Positions 44,480 to 53,922 of a stretch of DNA of 64,000 nt are shown here, piece after piece. The notes under the pieces are model-generated. The model was not told the origin of the DNA, made no database searches, and saw nothing but the letters and a program-made list of their open reading frames with translations. Source of the stretch: Hermodice carunculata (taxonomy: Eukaryota > Annelida > Polychaeta > Eunicida > Amphinomidae). The DNA lies in NCBI GenBank assembly GCA_964020975.1, contig OZ026612.1, positions 134,732,763 through 134,796,762 of the forward strand, written 5' to 3'. The position numbers and the translations under genes are program-made. Position 1 is the first letter of the stretch. Each line of letters starts with the position of its first letter.

Positions 44480-44598
44480 GTTTTTTGTTTTGATATATGT
44501 TTTATTGAGCCAACATATTGCAAGTTTATACAGGTGTATCTTAATTCATATTAGAGACAAGTACCAACCTATTGCAAGCTAACATTGGTGTATCTTTG
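44480..44598. repeat. ~60 bp minisatellite, left part
   Basis: About two units of 'attgcaagtttatacaggtg' type, matching 45771-46050. The array is interrupted by the LINE piece between them. Confidence 0.7.
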
Positions 44599-45057
44599 TT
44601 AATTTTAAATGTTCAGTCTGTACAATTTCCCCACTAAAATGTATTTGTAGTGACGATATTAGTGGATATTTTAGGACGGAGTTTGAAAAGTTACATCTGA
44701 GTTTTCTTAAGTACACTCTGGGAGTGAATTCAAAAGTCTGTAATATTGCTGTACTGAGTGAGCTGGGAGCATATCCATATTCGTTAAAAATTATGAAAAG
44801 TGTTTGTAAGAACTGGCACCGCATAAGAAATTCTGATTCACGTGAAATTTTACACGATGCTTACAAATGAAATGTTGAATTGCTGGCATCGAATAACTCG
44901 ACCTGGTTGAACAATATCAAAACTACAGTGTCGCAGCTGGAATGATATTTGGAACAATGACGGTGATGAATACGGGGAATTTTCACAATTATTAAAAGAG
45001 AAATTTGTATTTCAATGGCAGAATGACTTCCTTAAACAAGCCTATCCAGATAAAAAG

Positions 45058-45462
45058 TTGAGAACCTATTCGAAATTTAAATCCGATTTCAAACTAGAAA
45101 AGTACCTAATTGTATTAAAGAATTTGAACGAAAGGGAAAACTTGACCAGATTACGAATAAGCGCACATAATTTGAACATTGAAAAAGGTAGACATAGAAG
45201 GCCAGTTAAAGTTCCCATTGATGAGAGAATTTGTGATTCGTGTTTGGAAGTCGAAGATGAAATTCATTACCTTGTAAATTGCCAAAAGTTTAGAGAAGCC
45301 AGAAATAGATTATTTGATACTCTGAGTAAATTTATCGTAGATTTTGACCATTTATCGCCCGAAAACGAATTCATGAAACTTATGAAATGTGACGAAATTG
45401 AAATTATATGGCAATTTACAAAATTTATCTCGGAAACAGTGAAAATCAGGGGTACATTATAG
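45058..45462 (+). CDS. LINE ORF2 C-terminal fragment, Cys-His cluster
   Basis: A 134-codon frame ending the LINE ORF: ICDSCLEVEDEIHYLVNCQK holds the CxxC...H....C cluster found at the C-terminus of several LINE clades. There is no start of its own; it is the tail of a longer disrupted frame beginning upstream. Not an independent host gene. Confidence 0.8.
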   Translation: MRTYSKFKSDFKLEKYLIVLKNLNERENLTRLRISAHNLNIEKGRHRRPVKVPIDERICDSCLEVEDEIHYLVNCQKFREARNRLFDTLSKFIVDFDHLSPENEFMKLMKCDEIEIIWQFTKFISETVKIRGTL

Positions 45463-45499
45463 TACTCTAAAGTCATTTAAAACCTACAATACTTTGAGG

Positions 45500-45625
45500 G
45501 GGGGGGGGTTCATTGGGTTTTTGTTTTTTGTTTTTTGTTTTTGTTTTTTTGTTTTTTGTTTTTTGTTTTTTTGTTTTGTTTTGGTTTTTTTTTTGTTTTT
45601 GTTTTTGTTTTTTTCCTTTTTTTTT
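45500..45625. repeat. (GTTTTTT)n low-complexity block
   Basis: G-run then T-rich GTTTTT repeats inside the LINE 3' UTR. Confidence 0.85.
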
Positions 45626-45770
45626 TGGGGGGGGGAGCTGCCCCTAAGGCATGCGTATTAGGGATTGTTGTAATGTACTGTGTTGTATTGTACTGTTGTG
45701 GTATAGTGTATTGAGTTACAGATTACTATTTATTGTATTTATGGTGCAGTAATAAAGTCATTCATTCAAG

Positions 45771-46050
45771 CACCAGCAAATTACAGGCTTACATTGGTGT
45801 GTCACAGTCAATGTCAAACAAAGAGTCAGATACCAACACCTTATACAGGCTTACATTGGTGTATTCCAGTTCATACTAATTACAGAATCAAGTACCAACA
45901 TATCACAGGCTTACATTTGTGTTCCATATTTCACATTATATACAGAGTCAGGTACCCACATATTACAAGTTTATATCGATGTATCATAGTTCATATTGAA
46001 TACAGTGTCAAGTACGTCACATGTTTAACATACCACAAGGCTGCAGATTT
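45771..46050. repeat. ~60 bp minisatellite, right part
   Basis: About five units of 'caggcttacattggtgtatt' with 'agtcaagtaccaacatat'. Confidence 0.8.
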
Positions 46051-47488
46051 ACATGCCCCTGCTGAATAGTTAACTCATTATGAAACAACGGGGGGGGGTC
46101 CACTTTTTTTCATGTTTATCTAGTTTCTTATTCTTTTCGGCAATGTAATATTCTGTTTCAATGCACTGACTAAGAAGGTAAAGATAGCCTTTCAACACAG
46201 GGTGTCTTTTTTCTATTCTACAACGCCAAATATACTGTTTTGCAACACCAAAAATCATATTTACATAACTTAACGATTCAATATAAATTCCTAATAAAAA
46301 TTTCCTCACATGTAAATTGAGTAATTCCAGTAAATTGCAATAACCATGTTTTAGTTGACCAATAAATCTCTGAGTGATTGGGCATTCCCAAAATACATGA
46401 ATGAATGACCCTTTTTAGCTCCACAGAATGTACATTGATCAGATTCCACAATCCCTATTTTAAACAAGGACGTGTTTGTTCATTAGCATGTATGTAGGAA
46501 ACGATACAAAAAGGCTCTAAGTTTAGTTGAAATAGTGGTGCAATAGATTAGACTGAATATCTCATTAAGTTTCACTTGTGGAATTTTTATTTGTAATTCA
46601 ATTTTCCCCCGGAGAAATTGGTAATAATGTAATATTTACAATCATTAAATCGTATGAAGTTTTGTAGCCCTAGCTGTTTCAAAATTTTGTTGAATTAAAG
46701 GAGTTTTGCACTTCTTTCCTCTCCTCTGAGGTCCTTTGCAAAGAGTTATCCATTTTTTGGGATGGACTGCAGAACACCATAGTATGTCACAAAATTGACT
46801 CCCGTATTCCATTTCTCTTTAAACTACATATATGAAAGAACAGACCCATCCTCTTTTAATAAGTCATCTGTTTTGCTTATACCAGCATTTTTCCACGTAT
46901 TAAGATATATCGGTTTCTTATTGACTCTGATATGATCATTGTGCCACAGGTATTGGTTCCTTATTTTATAATCTTGTGGTGATTTTATATATGCTACCTG
47001 GCTCCTGTATTTTGCTATCTGGGTCCAGAAGTTGCTCTTCATTTTTGAAGCAGTATGCTATCTGTGTCAAAATTGTATTTCCACATCTCATTAGATGAGC
47101 CAATCAGATACAGTGCAAGGCATTTCAATGAAGCACTTCTCAATGAACATAACCGTTTGACCCAAGACCCTTTCATAGAGTCGAAATGTGACCTTAGATG
47201 TGGTACTTTTACCTCCATTTTCTGTTGTGTTGATCAGGACCTTGAGCTTAATTTTGTCGGGTTTGCCATCCCATATGAATTTTATACATACTGGAATCTA
47301 GCTCTTTTGTTAACTTCCCTCCTGGCCCCGGAATTACAGACGCCAAATAAGTAAACTGTGGGATAGCCAAGATTTTCACAATTTGAATTTTTCAATTAAG
47401 ATTTAAGTCTCTACCTTGCCAAATATTTAATATTTGTTTGAATTTTCTAACTCTCGGCTCAAAATTCAATTGTTGTAATGTATCTAGA

Positions 47489-47884
47489 TTAGGCGTAATT
47501 TGGACTCCCGTGCAAAATTGTAATTGGTCCTTTTGTCCATTGTAACCGTAATTCCGGGGACAAGACATCCGTAGATACTTTATTTGGTCCAATTTTCAAA
47601 ATATGATTTTCTCCAAAATTCAATTTTAGTCCCGATATTTTTTGGAATTTTGCAAAAATTTTGAAAGTTTCCCTTAATGAATTATCATCATATTGTAGAA
47701 ATAATGTTTCATCAGCATATTGGCTTAGCTTGTACACCTCAGAATTAATTTTTACACCTTTTACTTTATTATCTAACCTTATTTTATTTGCCAATGGCTC
47801 TACACATAGGATAGAGATACGGGAAGATGGGACATCCTTGTCGGACTCCTCTTGAAATGTTGAACTTTTCTCATGTAAAACCAT
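47489..47884 (-). pseudogene. Tx1 LINE RT palm remnant
   Basis: ISILCVEPLANKIR..VKGVKINSEVYKLSQYADETLFLQYDD, then FAKFQKISGLKLNFGENHI. This is RT motif 5 with the second catalytic Asp replaced by Glu, followed by the conserved SGLKLN thumb start. Confidence 0.88.
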
Positions 47885-48283
47885 TATTTATAACAGAGCT
47901 AGAAATATTTGCACGGAGAATTTTTATCCATTTTTGAAAAGATGTACCAAGGTTGAAATACTGCAAACATCTATCAATATGGTGCCACTCGAGACGATCA
48001 AGGGCTTTTTTCAAAATCCAGTTCAGCTATTAGTACTGGGATGCGCTCTTCGTATATCTATTAAATCTAAAATCTTTCTAATATTTTCTCCAATGAACCT
48101 ATTTTTCAGGAGTCCACTCTGATCACTATATATTAAATCTTGTAGGACACGCTACATTCTTGTAGCAAGGGACTTTGCAATTATTTTGTAATCTTTTTGG
48201 AGAAGAGAGATTGGCCGCCATTTTTTAAATTTAAAATGTCTTTTTTATTTTTGTTTAGGTAACAGAGTTAGAATGCCATGACG

Positions 48284-48562
48284 CTATAAAATTGAAAGTT
48301 CGCCTACTTCATAACCTGCTGCTACTGCATTAATAAAAAGTTCTCTGATATTAACCCAGAAGACTTTGTAGAACTCTGTAGGGAGTCCGTCTGATCCTGG
48401 AGATTTATTATTTGACATTGACTTTAGAGTATCTATAATTTCTGTTTCTATTAATGGCCCTTTACGTATCGTCTGTTGCGTTTCTGACAATTTTGTGGCT
48501 TCCTCTGGGAAGAATATCTCTAAATCCTCATTATTTACTGCATTTAATTCTGAAGTGTGCAT
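48284..48562 (-). pseudogene. Tx1 LINE RT fingers remnant
   Basis: ITDTLKSM-like IIDTLKSMSNNKSPGSDGLP followed by TEFYKVFWVNIRELFINAV is RT motif 1-2 of L1-clade elements. A G-run at 48567 precedes it and a frame change follows. Confidence 0.88.
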
Positions 48563-49099
48563 GGGGCGGGGGGGGGGGAGGTAGAATTTGGCTTCTTCTT
48601 TTAAGATATCTGCTTGGTTAGTTATTGATTGATTCTATTCTGTTATTATCTTATTTATTACTTTCCTATTATAATTCCTTTTTCTAAATTAAAAAAAAAT
48701 GTTTGGTAGGTTTTTCATCTTGTTCATACCAGCGTCCTCCACTTCTGACCATGGCTCCTCTAGTTTTCTCTTCAATCGAATTTTCAAGTAGATTTTTTTT
48801 AGCAATTTCTTGTTTATTTAAATTAGGGTCACTTAGTTGCAGTTCCAATCCTTTTATCTCTTCCTGTATTGATTCGAACTGATTTTGAAATAGTTTCTTT
48901 CTTTTTGAGGCATATTGAATTGTCTCTCCTCGAATCAACTTTTACAACCTCCCATAGTAGTCTATGGTTAATACCTGTATTTCTGTGGTCTTCTGTTAAT
49001 CTAGTTATTGCATTTTTTATTGTTTCTACATATTCTTTGTTTGATAGATAAGAGATGTTTAATTTCCAGAACCCTGGTTCCCGTTTATTTTGTGTTGAC

Positions 49100-49612
49100 T
49101 TCAAAGTTAAAACTACCGCTGAATGATCGGTACAGAAACCTGGAATAATGTTAGGCTTGTTTATGAAGCCACAGGGCCCTCTGGAGACTAAAAAGTAATC
49201 TCACCCAAATTGAGTCAGAGTGGGGTGTCTGGTCCTCCATGTAAACATTTTGTCATCTGGATGGAGCTCTCTCCACATATCTAATAAATCAGTTTCATCC
49301 ACACATGCTTTTATGGTGGAGACCAATTTTTTGTGTGATGCATATCTGCCGCCAGCCTTGTCTAGATCTAAATTTTGTACATAATTAAAGTCCCCTCCTA
49401 TAATACGGTAATCATCAGGCATGTTTTCAACCATATTACTGACTTTCTCAAAGAATTCTGGTGAGTCATCATTTGGTGCATACAGTCCCGTCAAAGTTAG
49501 TCTCAAATCATTGACAGTGATATCCACTATTACATATCTCCCTTCATCGTCACGGCTACTCTGATGAATGGTACGACTTAAATCATTTTTGAACATTATG
49601 CAGAGCCCTCTT
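49100..49612 (-). pseudogene. Tx1 LINE endonuclease domain remnant
   Basis: Reads SNARGLCIMFKNDL.., LTLTGLYAPNDDSPEFFE, RIIGGDFNYVQNLDLD, MFTWRTRHPTLTQ, then after a stop LDYFLVSRG and CTDHSAVVL. GGDFN and the final DHSAV are the expected APE-type active-site motifs. The N-terminal quarter is missing because the element is truncated. Confidence 0.88.
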
Positions 49613-49614
49613 GC

Positions 49615-50060
49615 ATTACTTTTAAATCTTGAATATCTTCAAAAGTATAACAGATAGAGATGTCATTCTAACTTCTACTAGGGGATTATTGACCATTGCG
49701 CATCTAATGAATCTAAAATAAAAGTTGTAGCGATTTAGATCATGCTAATTAGTAGCATTTGAAATTTTAAAACTTAAATATTTTCAAAACTATTATAGAT
49801 GGAGATGTCATATCAACTTCTACTAGGGGGTTGTTGACCATTGCGCATGTAATGAATCTAAAATAAAAGTTGTAGCGATTTAAATATGCTAATTAGTAGC
49901 ATTTGAAATTTTAAAACTTAAATATCTTCAACACTATAATAGATAGAGATGTCATTCTAACTTCTACTAGGGGGTTGTTGACCATTGCGCACCTAATGAA
50001 TTAAAAATAAAAGTTATAGCAATTCAAATTATGCTAAATAGCACCATTAGAAAATGCCAT
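49615..50060. repeat. ~150 bp satellite, block 2
   Basis: Three units with 'cttgaatatcttcaaaagta', 'gatagagatgtcattctaac', 'tgttgaccattgcgcatcta'. Same family as block 1 with its own variant phrase TTGACCATTGCGCA. Confidence 0.9.
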
Positions 50061-50339
50061 TCCAACTTGTACTCCTTTGTTCTGGAATAGCTGTACATTG
50101 CCATACCAATATGCTTTGAACACACACACTGATTTGCTATGCAGCAAATCATTTTTCATAGGTTTTTTTTTTTGTTTTTTTTGTTTTTTTTGTTTTTTTG
50201 TTTTTTTTTGCAAAACGCACCAAGATATGGGGAGGTAGGCTATCGCGATAACATCGTTTAAGCTTGTCTCGCGATGTGAGTACAGAAGCCATACCATACT
50301 CAAGAGTCCCACCCCACCAAATTTGTTCACTTCACTTCC

Positions 50340-50514
50340 TGGTGGTGCTGTCATTCTATGATTTTTGACGAATTATCAAAAATTGGAAAAAATGGGGAAG
50401 GGATAAATTATATGCATGTCATCAACAGGGATGATAAATGATGTTCTGGAGTTCACAGGACCACTTCAGTCCGTGCATGTCAGGTCAGCTAAATACAGGA
50501 CTGTCACAGTCCTC
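50340..50514 (-). repeat. Hairpin-ended repeat, 5' end only
   Basis: Minus-strand copy whose start lies at 50517 (reads GAACAAGAGGACTGTGACAG). Hairpin 50497-50513 is the same AGGACTG..CAGTCCT stem as at 18282-18298. Confidence 0.65.
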
Positions 50515-50639
50515 TTGTTCTGATATGATAGTCAATTTGTCATGTTTGGAAAACATAATTATATACTCATGGAAATATTTTAGGGAATACTATATAAGAT
50601 GGATCCTGCTTTGGGAAGATATGTAAAAAATGAAGTGAA

Positions 50640-51660
50640 ATATGGATGACATTCATTTTATTCATATACTCAACATTGACTACTGTTGAATAGTGGTCGC
50701 ACCCAATAATCAAAGAACTAACGCAAGTGAAGTGAGTGAAGAAAATTTGTCAGTCGATGCATCACAGGCAGCATATCACAGTCATGCATAACGGTGTCCT
50801 GTACATCATGCACATGATAACTTGGGGGATGGGTGAACGTCTGCAGATCAGTTTGTTGTGCCTGCAAAGCAGGCAATCACCACTGGATAGGTCACCAACA
50901 CGTATTTAGACATTATTCTAGAAACCACAAGACCTGAAATATTGAACTCTCGAGCTTCCTTTGCTTGGGACCAGCCAGCACGATCGTAAAGTTCCATAAT
51001 TTACCATTTTCTACCATCTTCTAAACGGTTACGTGTGGTTTTCATGTTCGTCTGTGCTTACACTGGCCATGCAGTGGCACACTTTTCTGACAAATTTTGA
51101 CACCACACCCTGGTCATTGAAACAGTGCTCATGGCACACCAAAAGGGAGCCAATAATGCATGACATTCAAACCAAAAAAAAAAACTGATCAGGTAACATA
51201 TCTAGGAACCTATCTTGCCCACAATTCATTCCAATAAGGAATTATAGGCACTTGTATATGGCATTCCCGAAAATATTTTCATGAGTATATTTAGACCGTG
51301 ACATGTTTTTAGGCCATTTGTCATGAACTTTATCTAATTCGGTTCAAAATCATGCCTCACCTCCATACAAGATTTTGCAAAAGATTTTGTGTTGTGTATA
51401 GGCCCACCATGTTTACATCATACTTCCTGCAACGAAAAAGTCGTTCTCTTAACTGATTGTTCGATATAGATAAAATGTACCCTGGCATCAGGTCACCAAC
51501 CAAAGCAATTTTTATGAATGGAAAAAACAGTGTACCCTTTACATTATTCATACTCAAACAGACACAATGAAAACATCGCAGGATCAAAGTATGTATCAAT
51601 GATATGCACTTCACTCTTTTACGTGCCGCTAGATCAATACATGTGTGTGTCTGCATAAGA
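50640..51660. other. No gene recognised
   Basis: Unique-looking sequence. The only long frame (minus 51794-51357) crosses the CT/CA microsatellite and is an artefact. Confidence 0.5.
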
Positions 51661-51669
51661 TGCATGTGA

Positions 51670-51670
<1 letters not shown>

Positions 51671-51738
<68 letters not shown>
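51671..51738. repeat. (CT)n(CA)n compound microsatellite
   Basis: About 20 CT then 14 CA units. Confidence 0.97.
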
Positions 51739-51743
<5 letters not shown>

Positions 51744-51749
51744 CAAAAT

Positions 51750-52690
51750 TTGAATCTGAATAGTTTTAAAAGCTACTATAGATAGAGGTGGCAATCTAAG
51801 TTCAATTTATAGGATTGCGACATACCCACAATGAATGAACCATAAACCGAAGTTCTAGCATTTTACTTCACATGTATGCAACTTAGGTTAATACACCAAA
51901 TTTAAATCTCCAATATCTTCAAAACTATTATAGATATAGGTGTCAATGCAACTTCGATTCATAGCTTGTTCTGCAGACAAATATAATGAAACAAGAACCA
52001 AAGTTGTAGCATTTTAATTTATGCAAATAGGCAAATACACAATATTTAATTGTTGAATAGCTTCAAAACTATCATAGATAGAGGTGCTATTCCATCTTCA
52101 ATTCATAGATTGTGCTACAAACAAATACAGTGAACCACGAACCAAAGTTGGATTATTTTAATTTATGCAAATTAGGCAAATACACAAATTTTGAATCCTG
52201 AATGGCTTCAAACTTATTATAGATAGAGGACCCATTTATCGGTTTGTGACAAACCTACATCCAATGAGCCATGAATCACAGCTTTATAAAGTTGCTGCAT
52301 TATAGCTTTATAAAGTTGTAGCATTTTAATTTATGCAAATAAGTTTTAAAAAATTGAATCATCAATAGCTCAACTTAGCATGGTGAATGACCTAGTTATG
52401 AAGTTGGGCATATTGTTTGGAACAGTCATGATTTTCAAAATTATGCAAATTAGGGGCAATATAAAATTAAAATCTACATATCTACCACCCTATTACAGAT
52501 AGATACACAATTTAAAGTGGTACAGAGAGGCTTGTGACAGCTGCCAATCTAATGGACAGTGAACAAAAAGCGTAGCATTTTAAGTTATGCTGATTGGGAG
52601 CACTTGAAACATTTAAAAATGAATATCTCCAAAACTATTATAAATAGAGATCTCAACCAACTTCAATGTATGACTGTGACATAGCCACAT
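51750..52690. repeat. ~150 bp satellite, block 3
   Basis: About six units with 'atcttcaaaactattatag', 'gttgtagcattttaatttat', 'gcaaattaggcaaatacac'. More diverged than blocks 1 and 2. Confidence 0.88.
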
Positions 52691-52699
52691 CCAATGCAT

Positions 52700-52972
52700 C
52701 ATAATCTGTTTTACAGAAAACAGATTATTCCGCAGTCAACAATATGGCTTTAGAAAAAAATACCTCTAACATTTTGTTTTAGATTTGTCAAAGGCATTTG
52801 ACACCATCGACCATAATGGCCTTCTAAAAAGTTAGAATACTATGGAAGACAAAGTACAGAATGAGCTGGCTTTAAAGTTCTCTAACAAACAGGATACAAT
52901 TTGTTGAACTTGATGGAACAAAATCAAATAACTTAATTGCCGATGACCACCGGTGTTCGACAGGGCTCTTTT
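52700..52972 (+). mobile_element. LINE RT fragment, directly after satellite block 3
   Basis: Broken plus-strand reading: LFRSQQYGFRKKY, LDLSKAFDTIDHNGLL (RT motifs 2-3), then [11 protein letters not shown] in another frame. Ends in a T-run and the TA microsatellite. Carries the part of RT just upstream of that in the 43990 fragment, and could be the same family. Confidence 0.85.
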
Positions 52973-53004
52973 TTTTTCTTTATATGGGTGTATGTGTATG
53001 TATG

Positions 53005-53010
<6 letters not shown>

Positions 53011-53080
<70 letters not shown>

Positions 53081-53081
53081 A

Positions 53082-53116
<35 letters not shown>

Positions 53117-53152
53117 CATATATATATATACATATCTATATGTATATATATA
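53011..53152. repeat. (TA)n microsatellite
   Basis: Imperfect TA array with AATAT and TACATA interruptions. IYIY frames are artefacts. Confidence 0.97.
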
Positions 53153-53494
53153 ATTCTGACTTTAAGTGTGACTCAGTGAATCATGAACGCTTGAACTGGC
53201 AATTTATTTTTTTTTTGGCACACGACAGATTCGCTGACAAGCAAATCAAACTTTTGTCTTAATTCTGTGGTCTGTGCTATTCATGATCAGTCTCTCTCTA
53301 AATGTTAAAAGAAATTAAATCGTACGAGACTCATTCACCCCTTGGGTTATAATGGACTCGCTTTAGCAAAACAAACTTATAAGAAGTCATATGATTCATA
53401 TCACAGGATCCACTTGGGACAAAATGGCGACGGGGAAACAAGGCTACGCTTTGGCGTTTGTGACTGTCATAAATTTTACTAAATCTGTTGACAG

Positions 53495-53679
53495 AATCTG
53501 CATTAGCCAATACAGACAAAGCCTGGAGACTGTGGAAAAAACAATATGGAAAGAAGTACGGTAGTAAGCTGGAAGAAAAGATTCGAAGAGCGATTTGGGA
53601 AAAACATGTTGATTACATCAAGGAACACAACGCCAAGCAGACGAATTTCAAACTGGGCATGAACCATCTCGGCGATCAG
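53495..53679 (+). CDS. Cathepsin L-like protease exon (I29 propeptide)
   Basis: One exon with acceptor GTTGACAG (branch-like TACTAAA 18 bases before) and donor CAG|GTAAAA, phase 1 to 0, 61 whole codons. It encodes W..WKKQYGKKYGSKLEEKIR, RAIWEKHVDYIKEHNAK and FKLGMNHLGDQ: the I29 inhibitor domain with an ERFNIN-type helix (E..R..W..I..N) and the GxNxxxD motif. In cathepsin L genes the same splice position after the 'MNxxGDM' motif is familiar. The propeptide keeps the papain-fold protease inactive until lysosomal processing. No signal-peptide exon or catalytic CGSCWAF exon is seen in the window, so either introns are long or this is a stranded exon. N of ERFNIN is His here. Confidence 0.85.
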
Positions 53680-53922
53680 GTAAAAGTGCTAAAAAAAAAA
53701 CATAAGTAAAAGCACAGTTTCGCCCTCAAATGCAGAGAAATCTAGACTTATAGAAGTGTGCACTGCACGGGTAAGGGACACTTCTCTTCGCATCATGCAT
53801 TTTCAGGGGATGAAGGTGAGAGCATGGGCCCAGTCTAGCCCCAGGCCCAGGGGGATCGCAGCAGGGTCCCAGTTCGGCCTACCAATCCGGACATGCGCAG
53901 TCCTGTCCATTCTGGACCACTA

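Larger units (their letters stand above)
44600..45770 (+). mobile_element. LINE 3' end (Daphne/CR1-like C-terminal region)
   Basis: Plus-strand reading FRTEFEKLHLSFLKYTLGVN..VCNIAVLSELGAYP..IMKSVCKNWHRI, then the frame 45058-45462 (RTYSKFKSDFKLEKYL.. LTRLRISAHNLNIEKGRH.. ICDSCLEVEDEIHYLVNC). This order is the C-terminal region of Daphne/CR1-like LINEs of marine animals. A (GTTTTTT)n stretch and a 3' end AATAAAGTCATTCATTCA follow. Sits inside a minisatellite. The frame breaks between about 44865 and 45055. Confidence 0.85.
46070..49614 (-). mobile_element. Tx1-type LINE (L1 clade), broken
   Basis: Minus-strand element truncated 5' at about 49614 against the 150 bp satellite. Pieces in order: AP endonuclease (49596-49100), linker, RT fingers (48562-48284, NNKSPGSDGLPTEFYKVFW), RT palm (47884-47490, QYADETLFLQYDD) and C-terminal region (47042-46070, ending YIETEYYIAEKNKKLDKHEKKW-like). 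At least six frame breaks. The palm motif reads YADE, not YADD, so catalysis would be lost. Confidence 0.9.

Noticed and set aside
52832-53179. Frames of 66-95 codons on both strands
   Set aside because: Mostly (TA)n translation; only the left flank has real LINE RT sequence, called separately.
53423-53494. ATGGCGACGGGG... as first coding exon of the cathepsin gene
   Set aside because: Its frame does not join the propeptide frame and there is no donor leaving room for an intron.
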